NCBI RefSeq assembly: GCF_015594925.2
Contig: NZ_CP087590.1
Location: 1,364,001 to 1,428,000, forward strand
DNA length: 64,000 nucleotides
Reading direction: 5' to 3'
From: Vibrio sp. VB16
GTDB taxonomy: Bacteria > Pseudomonadota > Gammaproteobacteria > Enterobacterales > Vibrionaceae
Shown: piece after piece, positions 1-9,770 of the stretch
Position numbering within the stretch: the stretch's first letter is position 1
Layout of the letters: each line of letters begins with the position of its first letter
Notes under the pieces: model-generated
The model's input: the letters and a program-made list of their open reading frames with translations, nothing else
What the model was told of the DNA's origin: nothing
Database searches by the model: none
Translations under genes and position numbers: made by a program

Positions 1-411
1 ATGGCTGAATTCGGTACCACCTGCGTAACCAGACAGGATTAATTTTGACCCTGGATACATTCGGATAATTCGAATCCCTTCAGTTAATCGCATCAACGCG
101 GTCCGACTGAGTTCTGAAGTCGGTGGAATTTGATCATCTACAACATGGCCAGCACCTAGTACCATTACATAATCGATATTTTCATCCACCGGTAAAAAAG
201 CGGTAATCTCTCTTTCCATTGGCATCAATAGACGAGTAGAGACAGGTTGGAAAGAAACGAGAAAAATGCCAGTTAACGATAAAAACACAAATAGTACGCC
301 AAACTTGTGTCTCTGGGTAAACATAATAAATAGCAAACCGATGAACCCGATAATTAATAGAGCGGGTAAGGGCATTGCTAGAGAAGAAACTATCTTTTTC
401 AGCTCAAACAT
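1..411 (-). CDS. elyC: ElyC/YdcF-type DUF218 envelope protein, 5' part only
   Basis: This reading frame is open to the left window edge, so only the N-terminal 137 residues are present. It starts with MFELKKIV and has two hydrophobic segments (about residues 14-32 and 38-56), followed by a soluble part beginning DYVMVLGAGH near residue 80. Two membrane helices followed by a DUF218 domain with this VLGAG motif is the architecture of ElyC (YcbC), which in E. coli is an inner-membrane factor needed for normal peptidoglycan and enterobacterial common antigen precursor metabolism. ElyC-type genes lie beside cmoM and mukFEB in related bacteria, which supports the call. A different DUF218 paralogue such as SanA or YdcF is less likely because those lack the paired N-terminal helices. 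Confidence 0.8.
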   Translation of the reverse strand, partial: MFELKKIVSSLAMPLPALLIIGFIGLLFIMFTQRHKFGVLFVFLSLTGIFLVSFQPVSTRLLMPMEREITAFLPVDENIDYVMVLGAGHVVDDQIPPTSELSRTALMRLTEGIRIIRMYPGSKLILSGYAGGTEFSH

Positions 412-529
412 ACTTAATTAGTCCGAAAAACCATCACTTAGAAGTAAAAAAGCAGCATACCCCTTTATTCTTATTATTCCTATGACAGAATAGCGGGCTC
501 ATTTAAAAAATGATGTTCCAATCATAAAA

Positions 530-730
530 ATGGAAAGTATTGAGTGTGAAAATGATGGCCTAGCGCAAATATCTCAACGATTAGCGGGGCTACGCCATCG
601 ATTCTCTTTGTGTGATATCCCTTCAGATATGTACAACTTAGGGAAGCAAGACATTGTCAAAAACGGCTTACTTGGAGACTATTCGCTAATTTACTCTCTG
701 GTTCAATATAGACCGGAGAAAGTGAAATAG
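530..730 (+). pseudogene. cmoM: Decayed fragment of cmoM (smtA) tRNA cmo5U methyltransferase
   Basis: The 66-residue frame is not a plausible complete protein but resembles the SAM-binding core of CmoM (about residues 45-105 of the usual ~260). The run GLAQISQRLAGL, then SLCDIPSDM, then KQDIVKNGLL and a final VQ lines up with the glycine-rich SAM loop, the acidic-loop strand (LCDLSAQM in E. coli) and the following helix. The glycine loop is degraded: END replaces the expected DAGGG. The C-terminal two thirds are missing before mukF begins at 772. Upstream, at 483-491, the codons for MTE followed by a stop could be what remains of the original start. In relatives cmoM sits directly before mukF, so this is its expected place. 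CmoM makes the methyl ester of cmo5U34 in tRNA. The homology is by recall, not by search. Confidence 0.7.
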
Positions 731-771
731 TTTGCCTATACATTTAAGCGTAACAATTAATAGGAACAACG

Positions 772-2109
772 ATGAGTGAAATAACTCAAGCGCTTTCACA
801 GCAACCGATAGAAGAATTGGTTAGTTGGGTGAAAAAACATGACTTCTCATTGAATCTCTCTAGCGAACGGTTGGCTTTTCTAATCTCAATAGCCGTTTTA
901 GGGGATACAAAATTTGATGATGAGTTGGGTGAAGGAGAGCTGCATGATGCGTTCAAGATTGTCACTCAGCTATTTGAAAGTACCGGTGACGCGACCAGTT
1001 TCAGGGCAAACAACGCGATAAATGAATTAGTGAATCAAAAGCTAATCAGCCGTTTCACTAGTGAAAGCACTGATGGGTCAAGTATCTATAGGCTCTCGTC
1101 TTTAGCCATTGGTATTACGGGTTATTACCTTAGGCATCGTCAGTTTTCAGAGCTTAAGCTCTCGATTCAGTTAGCGATGGTCTCCGATGAGATGGAGAAA
1201 GCAATGGCGGCGGCCCTTGAAGGTGGTGATATCGCTTACTGGCACAAGAAAGTGTATGGGGTACTGAAATACTCGGTTGGCGAAATATTCGACCAAATAG
1301 ATCTAAATCAACGGGTAATGGATGATCAACAACAGGAAGTTAAACAGCAAATTGCTGAACTACTAAACAAAGATTGGCAGGAAGCCATCAGTAACTGTGA
1401 ATCTCTACTATCTGCTACCTCTAATACACTGCGAGAGTTGCAAGATACGTTACAAACAGTAGGCGATGAGCTGCAGACTAGAATTCTTGATATTCAAGAG
1501 CAAATACGCGGTGAAGAAGCGTTAGATTTTGTGGACCAAATTTTGTTTAGTCTGCAGGTCAAACTAGACCGAATTGTTAGTTGGGGTCAACAGGCGATCG
1601 ACCTCTGGATAGGGTACGACAGGCATGTGCACAAGTTTATTCGCACGGCGATAGACATGGATAAAAACCGAGCATTCAGTCAAAGGCTTCGTGAATCGGT
1701 GAAAGGCTACTTTGATGCGCCTTGGTACCTCACTTTTGCTGATGCAGAAAAACTGACCGATCTTCGAGATGAAGCAATGGTTTTACGAGACGATGAGGTC
1801 ACAGGTCATCTTCCCATGGAAGTTGAATTCGAAGAACTGCAACAAGTGAACGACGAGTTAACTACGCAGGTAGCGTCGATGTTGGCGTTACATAAAGAAC
1901 AGGGTAAGGCGATAGATCTTGGTTCTGTGCTGAAAAATTATCTCGCACAACACCCGCAGACTCATCATTTTGATCTCGCTCGAATTGTGATTGATCAAGC
2001 CGTTAGGCTTGGATATTCCGAATCTGACTATCAGGCTATTCAGCCAGATTGGCAATCTATTAACGATTTTGGCGCAAAGGTACAAGCAAATGTCATCAAT
2101 AAATACTGA
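772..2109 (+). CDS. mukF: Chromosome partition protein MukF (kleisin)
   Basis: MukF is the kleisin subunit of the MukBEF condensin, which bridges the MukB ATPase heads and recruits MukE to compact and segregate the chromosome. The 445-residue length matches the family (about 440). The N-terminal ~115 residues are the winged-helix dimerisation region (IEELVSWVKKHDFSLNLSSERLAFLI). A long helical middle follows (about 180-330), then a C-terminal region that contacts MukB. AGGAACAACG before the ATG at 772 is a good ribosome binding site. The gene overlaps mukE by 20 bases and is the first of three coupled frames. In relatives cmoM precedes it in the same operon; here only a fragment of cmoM remains upstream. 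Confidence 0.97.
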   Translation: MSEITQALSQQPIEELVSWVKKHDFSLNLSSERLAFLISIAVLGDTKFDDELGEGELHDAFKIVTQLFESTGDATSFRANNAINELVNQKLISRFTSESTDGSSIYRLSSLAIGITGYYLRHRQFSELKLSIQLAMVSDEMEKAMAAALEGGDIAYWHKKVYGVLKYSVGEIFDQIDLNQRVMDDQQQEVKQQIAELLNKDWQEAISNCESLLSATSNTLRELQDTLQTVGDELQTRILDIQEQIRGEEALDFVDQILFSLQVKLDRIVSWGQQAIDLWIGYDRHVHKFIRTAIDMDKNRAFSQRLRESVKGYFDAPWYLTFADAEKLTDLRDEAMVLRDDEVTGHLPMEVEFEELQQVNDELTTQVASMLALHKEQGKAIDLGSVLKNYLAQHPQTHHFDLARIVIDQAVRLGYSESDYQAIQPDWQSINDFGAKVQANVINKY

Positions 2110-2809
2110 CGAATATATGCCAGACAAACTGGTAAAGGCGATAGCCAATCCACTGTTTCCGGCTTTAGACAGCATACTAAGAGCAGGCAGACACATATCA
2201 ACCGATGATATGGATAATCACGCACTACTTTCTGACTTTGAAACGGAATTAGCGCTGTTTTATCAAAGATATAATACTGAACTGGTTAAGGCTCCAGAAG
2301 GATTTTTCTATTTGCGACCGCGTTCAACAGCTTTGATCGGTCGCAGTGTCCTGTCAGAGCTCGACATGCTCGTGGGGAAGGTGCTTTGTTTTCTTTACCT
2401 TAGCCCTGAGCGTTTGGCCCATGAAGGTATTTTCACTAATCAGGAATTATATGAAGAGTTGTTAGCGTTAGCGGACGAGCAAAAGTTAATGCGCATCGTT
2501 ACCCACCGCTCTACGGGATCGGATCTTGATAAAGAGAAGTTATTTGAGAAAGTGAGAACCTCGTTAAGACGTTTAAAGCGGCTTGGTATGGTTATCGCGA
2601 TAGGAGAAGACGGAAAATTTCGCATCAGTGAGGCGGTGTTCCGTTTTGGCGCTGATGTTCGTTTAGGGGACGAATTGAAAGAAGCTCAATTGAGATTGAT
2701 ACGTGATGGAGAGGCCGTGATAGCTCAACAACTCGGTAACGCACCCACAGAAATCCAACGGCAGAATGATAACCATGAACACGGCGAAGAAATAGAGGAC
2801 GAAGCATGA
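2090..2809 (+). CDS. mukE: Chromosome partition protein MukE
   Basis: MukE is the winged-helix accessory subunit that binds MukF and shapes the MukB head-DNA complex. I place the start at the ATG at 2090 (MSSINTDEYMPDKLVKAI), giving 239 residues against about 234 for E. coli. The frame is open back to 1991, but that extension lies wholly inside mukF and has no family-like sequence. Recognisable stretches are ALDSILRAGRHI near the start, the FYLRPRSTALIGRSVLSELDMLVGKVLCFLYLSP-type core around residues 65-105 and the LRRLKRLGMV helix near 165. The acidic tail (HGEEIEDEA) is common in the family. Its stop codon overlaps the mukB start (ATGA at 2806-2809), a sign of translational coupling. Confidence 0.96.
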   Translation: MSSINTDEYMPDKLVKAIANPLFPALDSILRAGRHISTDDMDNHALLSDFETELALFYQRYNTELVKAPEGFFYLRPRSTALIGRSVLSELDMLVGKVLCFLYLSPERLAHEGIFTNQELYEELLALADEQKLMRIVTHRSTGSDLDKEKLFEKVRTSLRRLKRLGMVIAIGEDGKFRISEAVFRFGADVRLGDELKEAQLRLIRDGEAVIAQQLGNAPTEIQRQNDNHEHGEEIEDEA

Positions 2810-5800
2810 TTGAAAGAGGTAAATATCAATCACTCACCATGATTAACTGGAATGGGTTTTTTGCTCGTACTTTTGATATCGATGATTTGGTTACAACACT
2901 ATCTGGTGGTAACGGCGCAGGAAAATCGACAGCTATGGCGGCATTCATTACCGCACTTATACCCGATCAAACCTTGTTGCATTTCAGAAATACCACCGAG
3001 GCAGGTAGCTCGCAAACGTCAAGAGACAAAGGGTTATTCGGTAAGCTACAACCTGGAGTCTGCTATGCGGCGTTGGATGTCATTAATTCAAGAAAGCAAC
3101 GCGTCCTTTTTGGTGTTAGGTTGCAACAAGTCGCCGGCCGAGACAAAAAAGTTGATATTAAGCCGTTTGTTATTCAAGGGCTGCCAAGCCAAATGAAACC
3201 GACTGACGTGTTGATTGAAGCGTTATCTAACAATAGTGCTCGCGTCAGAAATATCAACGAACTTAAACAAGTGGTTGGTGAGACAGAAGGAGTTTTGTTT
3301 AAAGGGTTCAATTCAGTTACCGATTATCATTCGCAAATGTTTGAATTTGGTGTGTTGCCGAAAAAATTGAGAAACAGTAGTGACCGTTCAAAATTCTACC
3401 GTCTGATTGAAGCTTCCCTTTACGGGGGGATCTCTAGCGCGATCACGCGTTCGTTAAGGGATTATTTATTGCCTCAAAATGGCGGGGTTAAAAAAGCGTT
3501 TCAAGATATGGAATCAGCGCTGCGTGAAAATCGAATCACACTCGATGCAATTAAAGCGACGCAGATTGACCGGGACTTATTTAAGCATCTGCTCACTGAG
3601 TCCACTAATTATGTTGCCTCTGACTACATGCGTCATACGAACGATCGGAAAAATCGACTCGATAAATCGCTATCACTGCGTAGTGAACTGTTCAGTTCAC
3701 GGCGTCAGCTAACGGAACAGCATCAACTGCTTAATTCTATTCAAGAAGAGTTAGAACGCCTAACAGAGCAGGAACTCGATCTTGAATTAGACCACCAAGC
3801 CGCATCCGATCATCTTCAATTAGTTCAGAATGCATTGAGACAGAAAGAGAAAATTGAACGTTACATCGATGACCTAGCTGCGTTGAACGAGCGGTTAGAA
3901 GAACAGATGATGGTGGTGGAAGAGTCACAAGAATGCGTTTTGCATCACGAAGAGCAAGCGGCATTAGCAGAGCAAGAAGTCGATAGTTTACAGAGGCAAC
4001 TGGCAGACTACCAGCAAGCACTCGATGTTCAACAAACACGTGCATTGCAATATCAACAAGCAGTGGAGTCTTTGCAACAAGCGCGCGTGGTATTCGAAGA
4101 CCCAGCGCTTTGTCTTGAAGATATTGATCCTCTATCAGCAAAGCTTAAGCAGCAAGAACAAGAGCAGACGCAAACTTTGTTGGCGCTTAAACATAAACTC
4201 GATATTTCGTCGGCAGCGGCTGAACAGTTTGAGACGGGTTTAAGTTTGGTGCAAAGCATCTATGTTGATGTAGAGAGACCGAACGTACTGAAGTACGCAA
4301 AACAAGCGATAATGACACTAAAAGATGGGGAGTTATTGCTGGCGAATGAGTCGCAGTGGCTGTCTCAATTTAAGGAGATCGAGCGCCAACTCAACCAACA
4401 GAAGCAGGCAATAGATCTTGCCGAGAGATACAAGAACGCCAATCAGTTCGACCTCAATGACGAGAGTGATGTGGGTCAAGAATCCCTACGTCATCAAGCA
4501 TTGATTGAGGAGATAGAGTGTTCATTAGAGCTTGGCCGAGACCAAAGAATTCAGCTTACTCAACAGGTACAAAGCTTTCAGTTAGCCTTAAAGCAACTCG
4601 AAGCTCACGCTCCCGCATGGATAGAGGCAAACAATGCGCTTGAACAGCTGGTTACACAGACTGAAGAGCCGTTGAATAGCCGCCAAGCGGTTATGTCTCA
4701 TATGCAAAGAATATTGGAAACAGAAAAGCAGACCAACCAAGAGAAAGAGCGATTAGCAATACGTCGGGATCAGTTAAATCAGCAGATAGAACAGCTTGCC
4801 TCATCAGGGGGAGCAAACGACGCACGATTAAAAGACGTCGCTGTAACTTTGGGTGGTGTCTTGTTATCAGAAATATATGACGATATTACTCTAGAGGATG
4901 CGCCCTATTTTAGTGCCATGTATGGCCCAGCCCGTCATGCTATTGTTGTTTCAGATTTGAGTGGTGTGAAAGAAAAACTGCATCAAATGACTGACTGCCC
5001 AGAAGATGTTTATGTTATAGAGGGCAATGTTGACGCGTTTGATGACAGTACATTCGATGCAAGTGAATTGGAAGGTGCTGTTTGCGTCCAATACAATGAA
5101 AGGCAATTACGATATTCTCGTTTCCCACCGATACCTCTATTCGGCCGAGCGGCACGCGAGCAAAGGCTAGATATCTTGCGAAAAGAGAGAGACGATGTTC
5201 TTGAATTGCACTCTATAGCGGCGTTTGATTCGCAAAAAATTCTGCGTTTGTACCAAAAATTTAGCCAGTTTGTGTCGATTTATATTCAAGATGCGTTTGA
5301 GACGGATCCTGAAAAAGAGATGCAAAAGATTAGGGCTAGGCTAACAGAGACTCAGCGTGAGTTAAGCCGCGTAGAGTCGGCGACTAAGCAACAACAGTCT
5401 CGATTGCTACTAAGTAAACAAGCGATTAATTTACTGGATAAAACCTTGCCTGTTATCGGTTATTTAGCTGACGATTCAACCATAGAGGAAAGACGTTCAG
5501 AGGTGGCACGACAACTGAATAACGTGGCGGAAAGTAAGGTATTTATTAGCCGACATAAAGCCAGAATCAACGTGCTTGAAGGGTATCTTTCGGCGTTGGC
5601 GAATGACCCCGAACAATCTGTCTCAATTGAATTGGAATACAAGCAGGTTGATCAAAGCCTACAAGCATTGAAACGTAATCAATTTTCTCTAGCCGATCTA
5701 AAAGAGCGCCGCACCTATTTCGCTTACAAAGATTCTGTCTCAATGTTAGATGAGAGCAGTGAGCTAAGTGAGCAACTAAAACAGAAACTGCTTGAAGCTG

Positions 5801-7266
5801 AATCGCTCCGAGTAAGTTATAGGGCGTCGCTAAAGCTGGTAAATCAAGAGTTTAATCAGACAAATCAGATATTAGTATCACTTAAAAGCGCTTACCAAGC
5901 CAAATCTGAGACGGTTCAAGAGTTTAAAGACGATTTGCAAGAATTAGGAGTTAGTACCTCTGAAGGTTCAGACGATCGTGCTCGTAGTCGCAAAGAATCA
6001 CTGTTCGATCAACTGCATTCTAGCCGAAGTCGCCGGAACGAACATTCGCGCACTATGACTGCGACTGAACTAGAAATGAAATCGGTAGCACAAACGCTGA
6101 AACGTTCAGAAAAAGAATATAAAGAGATTCGAAATATCGCGGTACTGGCAAAATCAAGTTGGTGTGAGGTGCTACGCCTTGCGAAACAACATGACGTAGA
6201 AAGACGTCTCTATCGCCGTGAACTCGCATATTTAAGTGCGAGGGAACTGCGTTCCATGTCAGACAAGTCTTTGGGTGCACTTCGTTTAGCGGTTGCTGAT
6301 AATGAAGAGCTTCGTGATACATTACGGGCTTCGGAAGAAAACGCGTACCCTGAACGCAAAGTGCTGTTTTACATTGCTGTTTATCAGCACTTAAAACAGC
6401 GTATCCGACAAGATATTATTCGCACTGATGACCCGGTCGAAGCGATAGAAGAGATGGAAGTCGAGTTAGCAAGATTGAGTGAGGAACTGACGTTACGTGA
6501 AAATCGTTTAGCGATCAGCTCTGATTCCGCAGCATCGATAATCAAGAAAACAATCCAACGAGAACAAAACCGTATTCGACTGCTAAACCAAGGTTTATCG
6601 AATATTAATTTTGGGCAGGTGAAGGGTGTTCGCTTGAACGTCAATATTCGTGAAAGTCACGAGACACTTTTAAAAGGTTTAGCTCATCAACAGGATACGC
6701 ATAGAGACCTATTTGAAACCTCTCGTTTTACTTTTTCAGAAGCGATGGCTAAGTTGTTTCATCGTGTGAATCCGCATATCGATATGGGGCAGCGCTCTCC
6801 TCAAATATTGGGAGAGGAGTTACTCGATTATCGCAACTACCTTGAATTAGGCGTGGAAGTGAATCGAGGAACAGATGGTTGGTTACAAGCCGAATCAGGT
6901 GCGCTTTCTACTGGTGAAGCAATCGGAACGGGTCAGTCAATATTGTTGATGGTGGTTCAAAGCTGGGAAGAAGAATCTCGTCGGTTGCGTAGCAAAGATA
7001 TCGTACCATGCCGTTTACTCTTCTTAGATGAAGCCGCTCGACTAGACAGTAAATCGATTAATACATTATTTGAGCTATGTGATCGCTTAGATATGCAGTT
7101 ACTTATCGCAGCACCGGAGAACATCAGTCCAGAGCAAGGGACGACTTATAAACTCGTTCGAAAGATATTCAAAGATCACGAACATGTGCATGTTGTAGGA
7201 CTGAAAGGGTTTAGTAACAAGCAAAATCGCAATCAAGGATTGCAGGGAGAATTACTAGAAAATTAA
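2806..7266 (+). CDS. mukB: Chromosome partition protein MukB (SMC-like ATPase)
   Basis: MukB is the SMC-like ATPase of the MukBEF condensin. At 1486 residues it has the full family length. The N-terminal head carries Walker A GGNGAGKST (residues 34-42). Long heptad-rich coiled coils rich in Glu, Gln and Leu follow (about 280-620 and 850-1150). They flank a globular hinge around 660-780 (the segment with DAPYFSAMYGPARHAIVV), where E. coli MukB dimerises and binds topoisomerase IV. The C-terminal head has the signature LSTGEAIGTGQS and Walker B CRLLFLDEAARL. The start overlaps the mukE stop. A strong hairpin terminator follows at 7281. Nothing suggests decay, so the condensin operon is intact despite the broken cmoM upstream. 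Confidence 0.98.
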   Translation: MIERGKYQSLTMINWNGFFARTFDIDDLVTTLSGGNGAGKSTAMAAFITALIPDQTLLHFRNTTEAGSSQTSRDKGLFGKLQPGVCYAALDVINSRKQRVLFGVRLQQVAGRDKKVDIKPFVIQGLPSQMKPTDVLIEALSNNSARVRNINELKQVVGETEGVLFKGFNSVTDYHSQMFEFGVLPKKLRNSSDRSKFYRLIEASLYGGISSAITRSLRDYLLPQNGGVKKAFQDMESALRENRITLDAIKATQIDRDLFKHLLTESTNYVASDYMRHTNDRKNRLDKSLSLRSELFSSRRQLTEQHQLLNSIQEELERLTEQELDLELDHQAASDHLQLVQNALRQKEKIERYIDDLAALNERLEEQMMVVEESQECVLHHEEQAALAEQEVDSLQRQLADYQQALDVQQTRALQYQQAVESLQQARVVFEDPALCLEDIDPLSAKLKQQEQEQTQTLLALKHKLDISSAAAEQFETGLSLVQSIYVDVERPNVLKYAKQAIMTLKDGELLLANESQWLSQFKEIERQLNQQKQAIDLAERYKNANQFDLNDESDVGQESLRHQALIEEIECSLELGRDQRIQLTQQVQSFQLALKQLEAHAPAWIEANNALEQLVTQTEEPLNSRQAVMSHMQRILETEKQTNQEKERLAIRRDQLNQQIEQLASSGGANDARLKDVAVTLGGVLLSEIYDDITLEDAPYFSAMYGPARHAIVVSDLSGVKEKLHQMTDCPEDVYVIEGNVDAFDDSTFDASELEGAVCVQYNERQLRYSRFPPIPLFGRAAREQRLDILRKERDDVLELHSIAAFDSQKILRLYQKFSQFVSIYIQDAFETDPEKEMQKIRARLTETQRELSRVESATKQQQSRLLLSKQAINLLDKTLPVIGYLADDSTIEERRSEVARQLNNVAESKVFISRHKARINVLEGYLSALANDPEQSVSIELEYKQVDQSLQALKRNQFSLADLKERRTYFAYKDSVSMLDESSELSEQLKQKLLEAESLRVSYRASLKLVNQEFNQTNQILVSLKSAYQAKSETVQEFKDDLQELGVSTSEGSDDRARSRKESLFDQLHSSRSRRNEHSRTMTATELEMKSVAQTLKRSEKEYKEIRNIAVLAKSSWCEVLRLAKQHDVERRLYRRELAYLSARELRSMSDKSLGALRLAVADNEELRDTLRASEENAYPERKVLFYIAVYQHLKQRIRQDIIRTDDPVEAIEEMEVELARLSEELTLRENRLAISSDSAASIIKKTIQREQNRIRLLNQGLSNINFGQVKGVRLNVNIRESHETLLKGLAHQQDTHRDLFETSRFTFSEAMAKLFHRVNPHIDMGQRSPQILGEELLDYRNYLELGVEVNRGTDGWLQAESGALSTGEAIGTGQSILLMVVQSWEEESRRLRSKDIVPCRLLFLDEAARLDSKSINTLFELCDRLDMQLLIAAPENISPEQGTTYKLVRKIFKDHEHVHVVGLKGFSNKQNRNQGLQGELLEN

Positions 7267-7277
7267 TAGCGTAAAAT

Positions 7278-7314
7278 TTAAAAGCCAACCGCAATCATAG
7301 GGTTGGCTTTTTAT
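7278..7314. terminator. Bidirectional terminator between mukB and yajD
   Basis: A perfect 10-base stem, AAAGCCAACC (7281-7290) with GGTTGGCTTT (7301-7310), has a 10-base loop and is flanked by A-runs on the left and T-runs on the right. It can therefore end mukFEB on the plus strand and yajD on the minus strand. Confidence 0.85.
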
Positions 7315-7317
7315 GTG

Positions 7318-7662
7318 TTATTTTTTCATTAACTTAGCAAGATCCGCAAACGGGTTGTGTGTTGCACTTTCGTGCTCATCTTGTCCTGGTTTAATCTCAG
7401 TACCATATTGGTCATGGTCGGTATATTTTGAATGCTCATGATCATGACAATAAATACACAGTAACTCCCAATTGCTACCGTCATTAGGGTTGTTAGTATG
7501 ATCATGGTCTTTGTGGTGGACCGTTAGCTCCCGTAGATTTGAATATACAAACTCACGCGCACAATTTCCGCACACCCATGGATACATTTTTAATGCCCTA
7601 TCGCGGTAATCACTTTCTTTGCGAGCATATGCTGCACTACTACCATAAAAATCTGATGCCAT
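7318..7662 (-). CDS. yajD: YajD-family HNH nuclease domain protein
   Basis: This 114-residue protein matches E. coli YajD closely along its length: PWVCGNCAREFVYSNLREL, then TVHHKDHDH, then NPNDGSNWELLC and CIYCHDHEHSKY. The HNH core consists of the VHH and DHDH histidines, the Asn of DGSNW and the CIYCHDHEH end, with CGNC and CIYC as the likely structural zinc site. HNH proteins of this type are presumed metal-dependent nucleases, but no cellular role is established for YajD. It faces mukB across a shared terminator and is divergent from the M3 peptidase gene. A different start inside the first 12 residues is possible, because the N-terminal MASDFYGSSA does not match E. coli. Confidence 0.9.
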   Translation of the reverse strand: MASDFYGSSAAYARKESDYRDRALKMYPWVCGNCAREFVYSNLRELTVHHKDHDHTNNPNDGSNWELLCIYCHDHEHSKYTDHDQYGTEIKPGQDEHESATHNPFADLAKLMKK

Positions 7663-7798
7663 GTTAACTCCTAACTTTTTACCACCTAAAAATCTGCCTT
7701 AGCGTAACACAATACGAGCCAATATATAAAAGCAAAAAGCGGATTTAAACGATGCATGCTACTATAAAAAGCGTGTATCTATAAATGAAAAAAATATC

Positions 7799-9646
7799 AT
7801 GACAGCAACCAGTTACCTCAATAAATTGAATCAAAAATATCTCGCTATCCATAAAGAGAAAGAAGACTTTTTTTGGGAAACGTACATGGGAATCAGTGAT
7901 GACCATGAAGGATCGACTAAGGCGCAAACTCAATGGACTCAATACCTAAGTAATCCACTGAAGATTAATGAGTTAAAAGCGCAATTAGATGTAGCCAGTA
8001 GTATAAAAGACCCTGAAGAAAAACGACAAACCATCGTTGGTCTGTCTGGATGGCTTGCAATGTTTCAGGCGCATTCTATCGAGTCGAGAGAAGCGCAACA
8101 ATTAAAAGACAAACTGATTCAGTTTGAAGCGGATTTGTTCGAGAAAAAACAGAATCATATTATGCATTACACCGATGAAAATGGTGTGAGACTTGAAGGT
8201 TCGCTCCCGACGATAGGGGCAGTGATTCGTACTCATGATAATGAGAAAGTGAGAGAGTCGGCGCATCATGCTCTTCTCGACCTAGAGCAATGGTTACTCG
8301 AAAATGGGCTTTTGGAATTAGTGAAGCTGAGAAACCAGTTTGCTCGTTCATTGGGATATAAGACATTTTTTGACTATTCGATAGAGAAAACGGAGCAAAT
8401 GACCACGGCTCAACTATTCTCTATTTTAGATGATTTCGAGCAACAAACTCAAAAAGGTCATTTAGGCAGCTTAAAGAACCTAGTTAATGAGAAAGGCGTT
8501 CAGGCACTGTCAGCGCATAACTTTGTGTTCTCTTTTGCAGGTGACGCGATGAGGGATCTAGATCAGTACGTTCCTTTTTCTCAATCTTTGCGACGTTGGA
8601 TTGAATCGTTCGGGCGCTTGAACATTGACTATTCAGGGGCGGAGCTTACGCTTGATTTGTTGGATAGAAAGGGCAAATACCCAAATGGTTTTTGTCATGG
8701 TCCTATTCCTTCTTTTTATGACCAAGGAAACTGGGTAGCGGCAAAGGTCAATTTTACGAGTAACGCTAAGCCAGACCAAATGGGCAGTGGGTACGACGGT
8801 ATCAATACGCTTTTCCATGAAGGCGGTCACGCCGCACATTTTGCCAATGTTAAAATGAATGCACCTTGTTTTTCTCAAGAATTTGCACCTACCTCAATGG
8901 CCTATGCTGAAACGCAATCGATGTTTTGTGACAGCCTACTCACGGACGGAGATTGGTTGAAACAATATGCATTAAATGCAAGTGGTGAGTCGGTTACTCA
9001 AGAAGTGATAAAGGGGATGATAGATAGTAAGCAACCATTTAAAGCCTATGAAGAACGAAGTATTTTGGTGGTGCCTTATTTTGAACGGGATTTATATCTA
9101 TTAAGTGATGAAGAATTGTCGCCAGAGCAGGTGACTGAGCTAGCGCGTAAATCTGAGAAAAAGATACTTGGTTTAGAATGCAGCCCTAGGCCACTCATGG
9201 CGATTCCGCACCTTCTTTCTGATGAGTCAGCTTGTGCTTATCAAGGTTATTTATTGGCACATATGGCTGTCTATCAAACGCGGGCGTATTTTACGGAAAA
9301 ATTTGGCTATCTAACCGACAATCCTAACATTGGCCCGTTAATGGCGAAGCATTACTGGGCGGCAGGAAACAGTGCCTCACACACACAATCGATACAAGCT
9401 TTAACAGGAGAAGGCTTCAATGCGAAATATCTCGCTGATGAGTGTAACTTGACCTCGGATGAAGCGTGGCAAATAGAAAAGGATAAGATATCTGCGCTAG
9501 TATCGCGTGAACGCACGGCGGTAAAAGCACTCAATGCGAAGATCAAGATTGTTGATGGGTCGACAATCTTAGCGTTGAATGAACAGTCGGATGATGCGAT
9601 GTGTGAAGCGTTTGAGTGTTATATAGATCAGGTATACAGCAATTGA
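7799..9646 (+). CDS. M3 family metallopeptidase (oligoendopeptidase F-like)
   Basis: This 615-residue cytoplasmic protein lacks a signal peptide and carries the zinc motif HEGGH at residues 340-344, inside LFHEGGHAAHFAN. The third ligand is expected in the following EFAPTSMAYAETQSMF segment (Glu of YAE). That spacing is typical of M3 peptidases (thimet oligopeptidase, Dcp, OpdA, PepF), which trim short peptides. The length and motif surroundings fit the PepF-like M3 branch better than Dcp or PrlC, which are about 680 residues. The gene is alone on the plus strand, divergent from yajD, with a weak ribosome site before the ATG. A hairpin at 9719 separates it from the convergent gene. I cannot name the exact substrate. 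Confidence 0.88.
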   Translation: MTATSYLNKLNQKYLAIHKEKEDFFWETYMGISDDHEGSTKAQTQWTQYLSNPLKINELKAQLDVASSIKDPEEKRQTIVGLSGWLAMFQAHSIESREAQQLKDKLIQFEADLFEKKQNHIMHYTDENGVRLEGSLPTIGAVIRTHDNEKVRESAHHALLDLEQWLLENGLLELVKLRNQFARSLGYKTFFDYSIEKTEQMTTAQLFSILDDFEQQTQKGHLGSLKNLVNEKGVQALSAHNFVFSFAGDAMRDLDQYVPFSQSLRRWIESFGRLNIDYSGAELTLDLLDRKGKYPNGFCHGPIPSFYDQGNWVAAKVNFTSNAKPDQMGSGYDGINTLFHEGGHAAHFANVKMNAPCFSQEFAPTSMAYAETQSMFCDSLLTDGDWLKQYALNASGESVTQEVIKGMIDSKQPFKAYEERSILVVPYFERDLYLLSDEELSPEQVTELARKSEKKILGLECSPRPLMAIPHLLSDESACAYQGYLLAHMAVYQTRAYFTEKFGYLTDNPNIGPLMAKHYWAAGNSASHTQSIQALTGEGFNAKYLADECNLTSDEAWQIEKDKISALVSRERTAVKALNAKIKIVDGSTILALNEQSDDAMCEAFECYIDQVYSN

Positions 9647-9718
9647 TTATGACGGATTTCCGTGTTCATTTGATCTAAATGACCGGAAATTACTCTGAGA
9701 ATAAGCGTCGACATTGCT

Positions 9719-9746
9719 TTATAGTCCCCACTTTCGTGGGGACTAT
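9719..9746. terminator. Perfect hairpin between convergent genes
   Basis: An 11-base perfect inverted repeat, ATAGTCCCCAC and GTGGGGACTAT around the loop TTTC, lies between the M3 peptidase and the convergent epimerase-like gene. There is no T-run on either side, so it may act as a 3' end stabiliser rather than a classical intrinsic terminator. Confidence 0.55.
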
Positions 9747-9770
9747 GTTGAATGCGATACATTCACTAAC

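Noticed and set aside
1991..2089. Upstream extension of mukE to 1991
   Set aside because: It lies fully inside mukF, and the ATG at 2090 gives the normal family N-terminus.
3737..4141. 134-residue minus-strand frame inside mukB
   Set aside because: Antisense to a clear coiled-coil gene, no recognisable domain; a mirror of mukB codon use.
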